From Chryseobacterium bernardetii (GTDB lineage: Bacteria; Bacteroidota; Bacteroidia; Flavobacteriales; Weeksellaceae), in assembly GCF_003815975.1 (NCBI RefSeq), contig NZ_CP033932.1, positions 1,364,001 through 1,428,000 on the forward strand: a DNA stretch of 64,000 nt, written 5' to 3'. Of this stretch, positions 51,818 to 61,282 are shown piece after piece. The position numbers and the translations under genes were made by a program. Below the pieces are notes generated by a model. It had not been told where the DNA came from. It made no database searches and worked only from the letters and a program-made list of their open reading frames with translations. Position 1 is the stretch's first letter, and each line of letters opens with the position of its first letter.

Positions 51818-52855
51818 ATGTACAAATCGCTCATTCGTCCGGTTCTTTTCAAATTTGATCCCGAAGAAGTACATCACTTTACTTTTTCGATGCTTAAGAA
51901 TTTTGGATTTCTTACTAAATTATTTTTCCCCAAACCTATTGAGGACAAACGTCTGGAAAGAGAAGTTTTCGGATTGAAATTTAAAAATCCTGTAGGATTG
52001 GCTGCCGGTTTTGATAAAAATGCTGTTTTGTTCAATGAATTGGGAGACTTAGGCTTCGGGTTTGTAGAAATCGGGACGGTGACTCCAAGGGCTCAGGCAG
52101 GGAACCCTAAAAAAAGATTATTCCGCCTTATTGAAGATGGTGGAATCATCAACAGAATGGGGTTCAATAACGATGGTCTTCAGGCTGCTATTGAAAAACT
52201 GAAATCCAACAAAGGTAAAATAATCATCGGCGGTAACATAGGGAAAAATACAGATACAAAACCTGAAAACTATACACAGGATTATCTGGATTGTTTTGAA
52301 GGCCTTCATCCATACGTAGATTATTTTGTACTCAATGTAAGTTGCCCGAATGTAGGGAGCCACGCCAAACTGGAAGATGTGGAATACCTTCGTGAGCTGA
52401 TTACAGAAGTAAAGAAAATCAATCAGTCAAAATCCGTACAGAAACCAATATTGTTAAAAATTGCCCCGGACCTTAATAATACTCAGCTAGATGAGATTGT
52501 AGAACTGATTGCAGAAACAAAAATAGATGGGGTGATAGTCTCCAATACCTCTGTAAACAGAGAAGGGCTGAAAACGTCTCCTGATGTTTTAGCACAAATA
52601 GGAAACGGAGGATTAAGCGGAAAGCCTATTAGGGAAAGAAGTACAAAAATGATCAAATACCTTTCGGATAAAAGTAATAGGGCATTCCCGATTATTGGAG
52701 TAGGAGGAATTCATTCAGCAAAAGATGCTATTGAAAAATTAGATGCCGGAGCAAGTTTGGTTCAGCTGTACACCGGATTTATCTATGAAGGACCGGAATT
52801 GATTAATGACATTAACAAAGAGATTTTAAAAAGGGCAAGCAGATTGCCAAGATAA
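51818..52855 (+). CDS. pyrD: Dihydroorotate dehydrogenase (quinone), class 2
   Basis: 345 residues. Oxidises dihydroorotate to orotate in pyrimidine synthesis, passing electrons from FMN to quinone at the inner membrane. The N-terminal amphipathic helix ([20 protein letters not shown]) marks class 2. FMN/substrate regions: [27 protein letters not shown], and LKIAPDL. The catalytic base is a serine, expected next to the NVSCPN loop. Length and motif order are standard. A weak stem with a T run follows. Confidence 0.95.
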   Translation: MYKSLIRPVLFKFDPEEVHHFTFSMLKNFGFLTKLFFPKPIEDKRLEREVFGLKFKNPVGLAAGFDKNAVLFNELGDLGFGFVEIGTVTPRAQAGNPKKRLFRLIEDGGIINRMGFNNDGLQAAIEKLKSNKGKIIIGGNIGKNTDTKPENYTQDYLDCFEGLHPYVDYFVLNVSCPNVGSHAKLEDVEYLRELITEVKKINQSKSVQKPILLKIAPDLNNTQLDEIVELIAETKIDGVIVSNTSVNREGLKTSPDVLAQIGNGGLSGKPIRERSTKMIKYLSDKSNRAFPIIGVGGIHSAKDAIEKLDAGASLVQLYTGFIYEGPELINDINKEILKRASRLPR

Positions 52856-52889
52856 ATATAAAAAGAGGGTTCAGAATGTGGACTCTCTT

Positions 52890-53783
52890 TTATTTTGATT
52901 TAATAACAGTGGCATTTTTAATATCAACTGTTAGTGTATGAGCAGGAGAAGAATCAGATTTTTTTATTGTATACCGTATCGTTTTACCGTCCTTTGATTT
53001 TGTCTGCGTAGTGTCATATATATTTTCCAGGCAACTTTCAGTAAGGAATTCTTCATAGTGCTTATAATTCCAGTCTTTGGTAAAATAAAGAATCCTGTAG
53101 CCTTTCTCACCTTCGCTGGCTCCGCATCTTCCACACGCATTTAGGTTGGAAGCGTGGTCAAAATATAGTAAAATCCGGTTTCCTTTGTCTCCCGAAGCGT
53201 AAGAAATCAGTTCGTTTCCGCCATATAGATTAATAACATCAAAGGTGTTGATTCTCTTGTTATTGGGTAGAATCAGATAATTATTGTAACGGTAAATCAT
53301 ATCATTACCGGTAAATAGCTTTGCAGGCTGAGCTTTATCTTTATTCTCAAGATAAAAATTCCCGGGAATAGGATTCTTCTGGGCTTGATCCTGCCCAAAT
53401 AAAATGGATTCTTTTGGAGAAAGCTCTTTTGCAATTACTGTAACGCTTTCAACATTCTGTGGCGAGTTGATTTTTTCTTTAAACAGTTTAGAACTTTGTT
53501 TATGCTTAGATCCGAAATTATATAAGAACAGCTTACCATAGTCATAAAGCCCGGTCAGGGGGATTTTCTTCTGATATTTATCGTAATAGTACCACCCGTC
53601 TACAAAATGCTGATATAAATTACAATCCGGAATACCATCATAATGAAGTTGTAAAGTAACACGAGCACCTGCAATTTCTCCCTTAAAGATCTGGGAAGAA
53701 TCTGTTACCTGCTTTAATTCAATTTTCTGGCAGAAGAGAAATGTCAGACTGAAGGTTAATAATAGAGTGAGAATATTTTTCAT
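52890..53783 (-). CDS. Exported protein of unknown function
   Basis: 297 residues with a signal peptide (MKNILTLLLTFSLTFLFCQ). The mature part has a beta-rich N-terminal half (GEIAGARVTLQLHYDGIPDC) and a CGRCGASEGEKGYRILYF cluster with paired cysteines that could form a disulphide or bind metal. No domain recognised. Ends about 35 bp from pyrD, convergent; begins 18 bp after the DUF445 gene, with which it is probably co-transcribed. Confidence 0.6.
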   Translation of the reverse strand: MKNILTLLLTFSLTFLFCQKIELKQVTDSSQIFKGEIAGARVTLQLHYDGIPDCNLYQHFVDGWYYYDKYQKKIPLTGLYDYGKLFLYNFGSKHKQSSKLFKEKINSPQNVESVTVIAKELSPKESILFGQDQAQKNPIPGNFYLENKDKAQPAKLFTGNDMIYRYNNYLILPNNKRINTFDVINLYGGNELISYASGDKGNRILLYFDHASNLNACGRCGASEGEKGYRILYFTKDWNYKHYEEFLTESCLENIYDTTQTKSKDGKTIRYTIKKSDSSPAHTLTVDIKNATVIKSK

Positions 53784-53800
53784 GGCAGTATATTGCTGTT

Positions 53801-55045
53801 TTATATAAAAAAATGAGCAATGGTATAGATAATTAACCCAACTAATCCGCCAACCAAAGTCCCGTTAACACGAATGAACTGAAGATCTTTACCTACTTCC
53901 AATTCGAGCTTTTCGCTCAGTTCTTTACCTTGCCAATTGCCTACAGTAGTACTGATGAGGTTTCCGAATTGATGTGTATTTTTAAGGATATATTTATAAG
54001 CTGTTACCCGAACCCAATGATCAATTTTATTCTGAAGCTTTTCATCTGTTTTCAGGTTTTGTGAAAACTCATTCAGGTTTTTCGAAAGATAATTTTTTAA
54101 GGCAGAATGGTCTTCCTGTAGTTCTTTCATTAACGTTTTCTTGATAGAAACCCAGATATCATTAGAATATTCTTCAAGCTTATCATTTTTAAGAAGTCCG
54201 TTTTTAATAGTTTTGAATTCCTCATCCCATTTAGGATCTTCTTTAAGGTCTACAGAAAATTCGTGAATTTTTTGAGTCACCAATGCTCGGACTTCATGTT
54301 TCGGGTTTTCTTCTATCTCTTTAAAAAATTCAGACAGCCCATCCGCAATCTTATCCGCAATTTTATTATCAACAAAGGATGGAATGAAAGAGTAGCTCCC
54401 TCTTTTTACCCGGTCCTTAATCATCTCATCATTCTGAATAATGTATTCTTTAATCTGTTTTGAAAGATTCGTAATAATCCTCTGGTGGTCATTTTTTTCC
54501 AGAATATAATGAATCCCGTTGCCTACTACTTTGTTCAGTTTGATATCATCCGTCATTTCCGATACTTTTTTACTGATGAACTGGCTTACGGTGGAATCAT
54601 CAAGCTTATTGAGAATATCAAGAACAATATCCGATAGGTTCCGGATCAGGATATCCTGGTTTTTTTCTTTAGCAAGCCATTCTCCGGCAAAACCTGAAAC
54701 TTTAAGTTTTTGAATATATGGGCGTATATTTTGTGGAGATAAAAAATTGCTGACTACAAAGCTCCCCAGATTATCTCCCAGTCTCTGCTTACTGTTCTCA
54801 ATAAGATTAGTATGAGGAATCGGAAGCCCAAGTGGATGGCGGAATAAAGCGGTAACTGCAAACCAGTCGGCAAGGGCCCCTACCATGGCAGCTTCAGCAA
54901 AAGCACGTACATACCCAATCCAGTGAGAGGAATTGGTTTTCTGCATAATGGTTGTTACAATGAAAATAAGGGCCATCAGAACAAAAAGTCCTGTAGCAAA
55001 AGCCTTATATTTTCTCAGTTGTTTTCTTTTTGCTTCGTCATTCAT
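53801..55045 (-). CDS. DUF445 family membrane protein
   Basis: About 414 residues from the ATG at 55045 (MNDEAKRKQLRKYKAFATG); an ATG 13 codons earlier is possible. N-terminal membrane helix (ATGLFVLMALIFIVTTIM) and the typical ALADWFAVTALFRHPLGLPIPHT segment of DUF445, then a long helical periplasmic or cytoplasmic rod with NLSDIVLDILNKL repeats, and a final hydrophobic helix (VGGLVGLIIYTIAHFF). Widespread in bacteria, function unsettled; proposed roles are in envelope maintenance. Divergent from msrB. Confidence 0.85.
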   Translation of the reverse strand: MNDEAKRKQLRKYKAFATGLFVLMALIFIVTTIMQKTNSSHWIGYVRAFAEAAMVGALADWFAVTALFRHPLGLPIPHTNLIENSKQRLGDNLGSFVVSNFLSPQNIRPYIQKLKVSGFAGEWLAKEKNQDILIRNLSDIVLDILNKLDDSTVSQFISKKVSEMTDDIKLNKVVGNGIHYILEKNDHQRIITNLSKQIKEYIIQNDEMIKDRVKRGSYSFIPSFVDNKIADKIADGLSEFFKEIEENPKHEVRALVTQKIHEFSVDLKEDPKWDEEFKTIKNGLLKNDKLEEYSNDIWVSIKKTLMKELQEDHSALKNYLSKNLNEFSQNLKTDEKLQNKIDHWVRVTAYKYILKNTHQFGNLISTTVGNWQGKELSEKLELEVGKDLQFIRVNGTLVGGLVGLIIYTIAHFFI

Positions 55046-55120
55046 ATTCTCAAATTTACTAAATTTGGTTATCAAATCATCCAATCACTTTTGTGGCCAG
55101 AAAATACTTAATTAAAATTT

Positions 55121-55651
55121 ATGATGAGATTTTTATTTTCACTCATTATATTAATTATTCTGCATGGGTGTTTACAGAAACCGCAACCTATTAAAACCAA
55201 TTCTATGAACAATACAGAAGCAAAAAACAATCCATATTACTCAAGAACCGATACTGCAAAGCTGAATATTTCTAATGATGAATGGAAGAAAATTCTGGCT
55301 CCGGATCTTTATGCTATCTCAAGGGAAGCCGCTACAGAAAGAGCTTTTACCGGAAAGTATAATGATTTTGATGAGGTAGGAGACTACTACTGTGCCGTTT
55401 GTGGCAATCATCTATTCCGTTCCACTTCAAAGTTTTCAAGCAGCTGCGGATGGCCAAGCTTTTTTGAGGCTGATAAAGAAGGCGTGTATTATAAAAGAGA
55501 TCAGACTTATGGAATGGATAGAGTAGAGGTCCTTTGCAAAAGATGCGACTCCCATTTAGGACATGTTTTTGATGACGGTCCAAAGCCTACCGGGTTAAGG
55601 TATTGTATGAATTCTATTAGCCTGGAATTTGTGGCTGATTCACAAAAATAA
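55121..55651 (+). CDS. msrB: Peptide-methionine (R)-S-oxide reductase, lipoprotein form
   Basis: 176 residues. The lipoprotein signal (lipobox LHGC) predicts envelope location, where oxidised methionines of exported proteins are repaired. Structural zinc CAVCG and CKRCDSHLGHVF, SSCGWPSF at the substrate site, and the catalytic cysteine in RYCMNSISLEF are all present. The one gene corresponds to the MsrB half only; no msrA is adjacent. Confidence 0.93.
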   Translation: MMRFLFSLIILIILHGCLQKPQPIKTNSMNNTEAKNNPYYSRTDTAKLNISNDEWKKILAPDLYAISREAATERAFTGKYNDFDEVGDYYCAVCGNHLFRSTSKFSSSCGWPSFFEADKEGVYYKRDQTYGMDRVEVLCKRCDSHLGHVFDDGPKPTGLRYCMNSISLEFVADSQK

Positions 55652-55780
55652 TGCGCTTTATTTCACAGAATCAGGACGTTAAAGTTTCTTAAATTCAGTT
55701 AAACTTTGTAGATTTATAAGTGGCTGATAGCGATGTTTTTATAATTTTGCCCCACTAATTTGGAACTAATATATTATTGA

Positions 55781-56539
55781 ATGAAAGGATTTTATGGCGT
55801 AATAGGCCTTGTTTACATGGTGACAACTTCATTCTACATTTCTCCAAGAGCGGTGGTAAAGAATGAAAACGTCAACATAACGAAGACGGAAAGAGTAACT
55901 GACACGAAATCTGAGAAGAATACTGCTGCAACAGTATCTTCATCAGAAGCATTATACAAATCAATTGAATTTGATCCCGAGCATGAACTGAACTATGAAG
56001 TGTTTTCCAAAGCATTAACAGGATTTGAAAATCTCAAAAAAGCAGGATTGCTTACGGATGAATCGCACTTATTAACCGTTTGCGATTTTTCTATGTCTTC
56101 CAATACTAAAAGACTTTGGGTGATTGATCTTAATGACAAAAAAGTATTGTTCAACTCACTCGTTGCCCACGGTAAAAATACAGGCGAAGAATTTGCCACG
56201 AATTTTTCTAATACGGAAAGTTCGCGGCAGAGCAGCATAGGATTTTATATCACGGATGCAACATATCAGGGAGATAATGGGTATTCATTAAGATTGCTTG
56301 GAATGGATAAAGGGTTTAATGATGCTGCGTATAGGAGAGCCATCGTAATGCACGGAGCTGATTATGTGAGCGAAGCATTTGCTGCTGTGCATAAAAGAAT
56401 CGGGAGAAGCTGGGGGTGCCCGGCAGTACCCAGAGAGCTGTCACAATCAATGATTAATACGATAAAAGGAAGAAACTTATTGTTCATCTATTATCCTGAT
56501 CAAAACTACCTTTCCTCCTCGGAATGGTTAAAAGCATAA
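55781..56539 (+). CDS. Murein L,D-transpeptidase catalytic-domain protein
   Basis: 252 residues, N-terminal signal/anchor (VIGLVYMVTTSFYISPRAV). Catalytic residues: HGADYVSEAF (His) and GRSWGCPAV (S-x-G-C, nucleophilic Cys), as in YkuD-like L,D-transpeptidase homologues. Such enzymes make 3-3 peptidoglycan crosslinks or attach proteins to the wall. The central segment LWVIDLNDKKVLFNSLVAHG is the fold's start. Monocistronic, terminated by a hairpin shared with the convergent histidine kinase gene. Confidence 0.85.
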   Translation: MKGFYGVIGLVYMVTTSFYISPRAVVKNENVNITKTERVTDTKSEKNTAATVSSSEALYKSIEFDPEHELNYEVFSKALTGFENLKKAGLLTDESHLLTVCDFSMSSNTKRLWVIDLNDKKVLFNSLVAHGKNTGEEFATNFSNTESSRQSSIGFYITDATYQGDNGYSLRLLGMDKGFNDAAYRRAIVMHGADYVSEAFAAVHKRIGRSWGCPAVPRELSQSMINTIKGRNLLFIYYPDQNYLSSSEWLKA

Positions 56540-56540
56540 G

Positions 56541-56568
56541 AAAAAGCAGTCGTTCAGACTGCTTTTTT
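56541..56568. terminator. Bidirectional terminator
   Basis: AAAAAGCAGTC / GACTGCTTTTTT with a 5-base loop, between the L,D-transpeptidase gene and the convergent kinase gene, overlapping the kinase stop codon. Confidence 0.85.
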
Positions 56569-57934
56569 ATTTTTTTGAAGGAAAATTGATAGTAAATATA
56601 CTTCCTTTGAAAACCTTAGAATCTACCTCAATGGTTCCTCCATGAATTTCCACAATTCTTTTTACAATAGAAAGCCCAATCCCGTTTCCTTTTTCAAAAC
56701 TTTTATTGGAGCCTCTGTAAAACAATTCAAAAATTTTTGAAAGATCCTCTTCAGATATGCCTATCCCATGATCTATGAAACGTATTTTTATAGATTGACT
56801 TTTAGCTTCGATCTCTACACGGCAGCTTTTATCCTGGGAATATTTACAGGCATTTTCCATAAGATTAGAGAAAGCAACCTGGAGCAGGTAAGGATTGCCG
56901 TATCCGTCATAACTGCTTTCCTCTTCGTCATTGCTTATATAGTTGATGCCAATTTTATAATTTCCGTTTTTTTGCAGCAATCCCAGTTTAGCTTCTGCTA
57001 AAATTTCATCCAGGCGAAGATTAGAAAAACTAATCTGTGATATATCGTAGCTGGCCCTGGCAAAATCTAAAAGTGCTGAAGACAGTTCTGAAGCATCATT
57101 AGCATCCTGGAGAGCATTATCAATGGAAAGTTTATAATCATCCAAAGTTACGTTCAGTTCTTTGGCAAGTTCCAGCTCTGCGATAAGCGTGGAAAGTGGT
57201 GTCCTAAATTCATGGGTAATAGTTGTAACAAATTGTTTGTGATTGTTAAAGGACTTTTCCAATCTGTTAAAAGTAGAATTAAATGTTTCGGTAAGTTCGT
57301 AAATCTCATCTTTAGCCTTTGGGATATCAAGACGTTTGTTGAGATTATGCTCTGAAATATCGCGGATTTGAAGGATAATATCTTTTAAAGGCTTTAAAGT
57401 ATAATATGAGAAAAGAAATCCAATGATAAATATAACGATGATAGAACAGATATAAATGATCATAATATCTTTCTTAAATTCCGAGATGTGAGCATTTCCT
57501 GTTACATCCACAGCACTGCCGATAATATAATAATCTTCTCCCGATGATTTGAACTTAATGGCAATATACTGCCGGTCACCCTGCTGCCAGAATATTCTGT
57601 TTTTGCTGGATCTAATGATCTTATCGAGATATTTTTCATTGCTTTTCAGCGGCGGAATATCAGTAAATGTCAGTTGCTTTCTGCTGTTGTAAACACTGAT
57701 ATCTGCCTCATTCAATAATTTTTGGTTCCGTTGATGCAGCTCACGGATCTTTTCATTACTGATCCGGGCATCAAAGATAAATTCAGAGCGCCAGATTACT
57801 TTGTAACCCAAACGATCGTTAAATTCATCCTCCCTGTTTTTTTCAGAGACTACATACAGAAGATAAGCAAACATAAAAAGAATACCTGCTGTAAGGATAG
57901 AATAATTTAATGCTGTTCTGGTTGCTATTTTCAT
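56567..57934 (-). CDS. Two-component sensor histidine kinase
   Basis: 455 residues. Membrane helices at about 10-30 and 155-178 enclose a periplasmic sensor domain of about 125 residues. A HAMP region follows, then the dimerisation domain with the phospho-accepting histidine in TITHEFRTPLSTL, and the ATPase domain with N box NLMENACKYS, G1 DHGIGI, F box and G2 GNGIGLSIV. The start overlaps the regulator's stop by 4 bases, so kinase and regulator are coupled. The signal is unknown; the divergent porin operon is its likely target. Confidence 0.93.
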   Translation of the reverse strand: MKIATRTALNYSILTAGILFMFAYLLYVVSEKNREDEFNDRLGYKVIWRSEFIFDARISNEKIRELHQRNQKLLNEADISVYNSRKQLTFTDIPPLKSNEKYLDKIIRSSKNRIFWQQGDRQYIAIKFKSSGEDYYIIGSAVDVTGNAHISEFKKDIMIIYICSIIVIFIIGFLFSYYTLKPLKDIILQIRDISEHNLNKRLDIPKAKDEIYELTETFNSTFNRLEKSFNNHKQFVTTITHEFRTPLSTLIAELELAKELNVTLDDYKLSIDNALQDANDASELSSALLDFARASYDISQISFSNLRLDEILAEAKLGLLQKNGNYKIGINYISNDEEESSYDGYGNPYLLQVAFSNLMENACKYSQDKSCRVEIEAKSQSIKIRFIDHGIGISEEDLSKIFELFYRGSNKSFEKGNGIGLSIVKRIVEIHGGTIEVDSKVFKGSIFTINFPSKK

Positions 57935-58617
57935 AATTGCGAAGCGAAAATAAATCCTACTCCCGGTTTGGTATGAATAAGTTTAGTGTCAAAATTCTTA
58001 TCAATTTTCTTCCGTAAATAAGCGATGTAAACATCAATATAGTTGGTTCCGGTATCAAAATGATTTCCCCAGACATTATCGGCAATTTCTTCACGCGTAA
58101 GAATTCTTTCTGCGTTGCTCACAAGAAAAACCAACAGTTTGAATTCTTTCGGAGTAAGTTCTATTTCCTTACCATTTCTGAAGACACGGTTAATTTTTTT
58201 ATTGATCTTAAGATCATGATATTCCAGATCGGAAAGGTAAGTTTCCCTGTTTTTGTTTGAGCTTCTCTGAAGAATAGCTTTTATTCTTACAAAAAGTTCT
58301 CTTATTTCAAACGGTTTCACCATATAATCATCTGCTCCGGCATCAAACCCTTCTACTTTTTCATCAATTGTCCCTAATGCTGTAAGCATAATAACGGGTA
58401 AATCAGGATATTTTTGTTTAATGAATTTACACAGATCTATGCCGTTCATTTTAGGAAGCATAATATCTGTGATAGCCAAATCAAAAGTTAATTTATTAAG
58501 CAGAACAACAGCGTCTTCTGCATCTTCTGAAATATATACCTGATAATCCTGGCTTTCCAGGCCTCTCTTTAACAGGCTTGAAACACGTGAATTATCTTCT
58601 ATTATTAAAATTCTCAT
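57931..58617 (-). CDS. OmpR-family response regulator
   Basis: 228 residues. The receiver domain has IIEDNSR (acidic pocket), phospho-acceptor Asp in ITDIMLPKMNG, Thr in MLTALG and Lys in VKPFEI. The C-terminal winged helix is OmpR-like (ELTPKEFKLLVFLVSN; GTNYIDVYIAYLRKKID). First gene of the pair with the kinase. It is divergent from the porin gene, and the 239-bp intergenic region carries four TTCTA-type direct repeats at 11-bp period, the form usually bound by OmpR-family dimers. Confidence 0.93.
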   Translation of the reverse strand: MRILIIEDNSRVSSLLKRGLESQDYQVYISEDAEDAVVLLNKLTFDLAITDIMLPKMNGIDLCKFIKQKYPDLPVIMLTALGTIDEKVEGFDAGADDYMVKPFEIRELFVRIKAILQRSSNKNRETYLSDLEYHDLKINKKINRVFRNGKEIELTPKEFKLLVFLVSNAERILTREEIADNVWGNHFDTGTNYIDVYIAYLRKKIDKNFDTKLIHTKPGVGFIFASQL

Positions 58618-58749
58618 AAGGAAATATTATGGAGTTTGATGGCTGATATTCAGTTCAGTATTTTGTTTTTAAAATATTGATTTCCAGATTGCCTTAAGTC
58701 CTTTACAAAGGTATTTCTTATTTTCTTTTTTATAACAATGGTTTATCTG

Positions 58750-58819
58750 TTTTAATAGTTTTCTATAAGGTTTCTAATAGATTTCTAATAATGGTCCCGG
58801 CTTTCCCTATCTAATTTTG
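58750..58819 (+). promoter_or_regulatory. Response-regulator site and promoter of the porin operon
   Basis: TTTTA at 58750, then TTCTA at 58761, 58772 and 58783: four tandem half-sites at exactly 11-bp period. The -7 box TAATTTTG is at 58812-58819, 38 bases before the ATG. Confidence 0.6.
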
Positions 58820-58856
58820 CCCTGTTGAAATCAACAAAAGATTAGAACAGAAAAAT

Positions 58857-60185
58857 ATGAAGACAAGATCTTTCAGAACCGGAATCGCTTTGTTTGCCCT
58901 ATTGGGAATGATGGGGAAATTAGAAGCTCAGAAAAAAAATGACTTTAATAACCCAGGGTTGACGCATTATTTTAATGATGAACATTCACGATACATTTCC
59001 CTGAGTGGTTATGCTGAATTGTGGGCAAGATATACTCAACTGAATCCAGGAAGCCTTATCAATAACGAAGCTAAATCAGATGTTTCAGACCTTTCTCTTC
59101 GAAGAGTCCGTGTCAAAATGACGTACAAGCCAACTGAAAAATTAATGTTTGTACTGCAGGGAGGAACTACCAATGTGAATGCCAATGCAAAAGGGAGTAA
59201 TTACTTTGACCTATTGGATGCTTATGCAGAGTATGATTTCAGTGATAAAATAGCTTTTGGAGCAGGGCGCTCTACCTGGAGAGGACTTTCAAGATTCACC
59301 ACAGGCCCTTTGAATACATTACTGTATGATTTGCCGGCTTATGCAACATCCAACGCAGGTGCTACTGATTATACCGTGCGTGAACTCAGTGCATATATTA
59401 AAGGGCAACTGGGTAGATTTGATTATCGCTTGGTGGTTGCAGATCCTTACACAATGGCAACTTCAGATCCTAAATTTAATGTAGCCACCTTCAGCAAAAA
59501 TTCTCCGGGTAAAGATTTTTCAGGCTATTTCAGGTATGCTTTTTTTGATAAAGAAAATATTTCAACTCCTTTTAATTCAGGAACTTATGTGGGAAAAAAG
59601 AATGTGTTGAGTTTAGGGGCCGGTTTTGATTATATTCACAATGCGTTATGGCATCAGGATGCTGCCAAAAATACGGTGAATGACGATATGAAGAGCTTTG
59701 CTGTAGACTTATTTTATGATGCGCCTTTAAATAAAGAGAAAGGAACTTCAGTAAGTGCTTACGGAATGGCAATGCATAATGACTATGGCCCTAATTATAT
59801 CCGTTACGTAGGAACAAACAATCCGGCAACAGCAGTAGATGTTACCCAGGCCAGCCTCAACGGTGCCGGCAATGCAATGCCTGTAATCGGGACGGGGAAT
59901 ACGTATTATGTACAGCTGGGAGGAACGCTTCCTTATTTAAATAAAGAAAAGAAAAATCTGCAGCTTCAGCCTGCTGTTGGAGTGCAGCTGTCTGATCTGA
60001 AAGGGCTTCATGATAATGCGGTAGTGTATGATGCAGGAATATCACTACTGATGAACGGAATGTCTTCACGACTAACCTTTGATGCTCAAAATAGACCTGT
60101 CTATACGAATGACCCTTCAAATAACGCTGTTGTTTCAGACAGAAAATGGCAGTTTGTCCTTAAATACAGAATTGATTTTAATTAA
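58857..60185 (+). CDS. Outer-membrane porin
   Basis: 442 residues, signal peptide (MKTRSFRTGIALFALLGMMGKLEA). The mature part is a beta barrel with alternating hydrophobic strands: ISLSGYAELWARYTQ, LSLRRVRVKMTYKPTEKLMF, DAYAEYDFSDKIAFGAGRS, and the C-terminal KWQFVLKYRIDFN ending in an aromatic-containing strand. It resembles the porin O/P-like barrels of Bacteroidetes. Substrate unknown. First gene of an operon with a Dabb and a cupin-like gene, probably switched on by the adjacent two-component system. Confidence 0.85.
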   Translation: MKTRSFRTGIALFALLGMMGKLEAQKKNDFNNPGLTHYFNDEHSRYISLSGYAELWARYTQLNPGSLINNEAKSDVSDLSLRRVRVKMTYKPTEKLMFVLQGGTTNVNANAKGSNYFDLLDAYAEYDFSDKIAFGAGRSTWRGLSRFTTGPLNTLLYDLPAYATSNAGATDYTVRELSAYIKGQLGRFDYRLVVADPYTMATSDPKFNVATFSKNSPGKDFSGYFRYAFFDKENISTPFNSGTYVGKKNVLSLGAGFDYIHNALWHQDAAKNTVNDDMKSFAVDLFYDAPLNKEKGTSVSAYGMAMHNDYGPNYIRYVGTNNPATAVDVTQASLNGAGNAMPVIGTGNTYYVQLGGTLPYLNKEKKNLQLQPAVGVQLSDLKGLHDNAVVYDAGISLLMNGMSSRLTFDAQNRPVYTNDPSNNAVVSDRKWQFVLKYRIDFN

Positions 60186-60191
60186 AAATAC

Positions 60192-60617
60192 ATGGTCATG
60201 GAAAGAAGAAAATTTTTATTCAGGTCAGTACAGGCTTCAGCTTTGTTACTTATTTCCGGGAATATGTTTGCATCTGCTTTACCCATGTTTAATCCCATAA
60301 AAAAGAAAAAGATGTACTTCCATTATTTATTATTCTGGCTGCGGAAAGATCTTTCAGAGTCAGAGGTTAAAGAATTTGAAAATTTTTTTGAAGGTCTTAA
60401 AAAGCTTCCTTATCAGAAAAACCTCCGTTACGGAAAACCGGCAGCGTCAAGCCCACGAAATGTTTTGGATAATACATTCACGTACAATGCTTCCATGGAA
60501 TTTGATAGCCTGGAAGAACTGGAAGCCTATGGAAAGCTTCCTGAACATCTTGCGCTGGTACAAAAATATAAACCATTCTTTGAGAGAATGTTAGTTCACG
60601 ATACTGTATATAATTAA
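60192..60617 (+). CDS. Dabb-family (stress-responsive alpha/beta barrel) protein with Tat-like signal
   Basis: About 140 residues. The N-terminus MERRKFLFRSVQASALLLIS is a twin-arginine type signal (RRKFL); starts at 60192 or 60198 are both possible. The mature part, MYFHYLLFWLRKDLSESEVK to the end, is a dimeric alpha/beta-barrel (Dabb) domain, a ferredoxin-like fold used in small-molecule turnover. Export through Tat would place it in the periplasm. It lies 6 bp after the porin gene. Confidence 0.8.
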   Translation: MVMERRKFLFRSVQASALLLISGNMFASALPMFNPIKKKKMYFHYLLFWLRKDLSESEVKEFENFFEGLKKLPYQKNLRYGKPAASSPRNVLDNTFTYNASMEFDSLEELEAYGKLPEHLALVQKYKPFFERMLVHDTVYN

Positions 60618-60636
60618 AAATAAAATTAAATTTATA

Positions 60637-61116
60637 ATGAAAAATATCATTAAAGGGCTTAGCCTTGTTTTAGTAGTAAGCACCGTAGGATTTATGAATG
60701 GACAGCATAAAGATCATAAAAATGTAAGCGTAACTGCGGAAACTTCCACAGAGTTTATTCCTGCCATAAGGTTAATAAATAATCCGGATGGCTCTTGTAC
60801 CTTCGAAAAAGGAAAGATTCCAACGCTTAAACATATGAATACAACTACTTTCTGGATGAGTAATAAGACTGAAGAATGGGAAAAAAATGCCCATCCCGCT
60901 CCCAGAAGACAGTATGTTATTACCATTAAAGGAAATATCAGATTTAAAGTAACAGACGGCTCCACATTTATGATTAAACCGGGAGTTGTACTTCTTGCCG
61001 AAGACCTTAAAGGAACCGGGCATAGCTGGGATATGGTGAAAAGCAAAGAATGGGAAAGGTTGTACATTCCTATTTCAGAAAATGCCGATGACTTTTTCAT
61101 ACGTGATGCTGAATAA
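60637..61116 (+). CDS. Exported cupin-like protein
   Basis: 159 residues with a signal peptide (MKNIIKGLSLVLVVSTVGFM). A short His/Lys-rich segment is followed by a cupin-type barrel: PAPRRQYVITIKGNIRFKVT, GSTFMIKPGVVLLAEDLKGTGH. The glycine pattern (G-x-I-R-F and P-G-x-x-x-L) fits a cupin, with a His at TGHSW as a possible ligand. Third gene of the porin operon, 19 bp after the Dabb gene; the set suggests uptake and periplasmic processing of an organic compound. Confidence 0.75.
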   Translation: MKNIIKGLSLVLVVSTVGFMNGQHKDHKNVSVTAETSTEFIPAIRLINNPDGSCTFEKGKIPTLKHMNTTTFWMSNKTEEWEKNAHPAPRRQYVITIKGNIRFKVTDGSTFMIKPGVVLLAEDLKGTGHSWDMVKSKEWERLYIPISENADDFFIRDAE

Positions 61117-61162
61117 TTCTTAATAGAACTCTTAAAGAGTATATAGATTCGTTATGTTTTGA

Positions 61163-61241
61163 AGCAGCTAATTATTGGCTGCTTTTTTATGATACGTGTT
61201 TAAATTAAAATAAAAACCAGAACAAATTTTGCTCTGGTTTT
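61163..61241. terminator. Two back-to-back terminators
   Basis: AGCAGC / GCTGCTTTTTT at about 61163-61187 ends the porin operon; AAAACCAGA / TCTGGTTTT at 61213-61241 serves the convergent beta-helix gene on the minus strand. Confidence 0.75.
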
Positions 61242-61282
61242 GATATTTAATCTTACTAATTAAAATATAGAAACAAGTTTAT

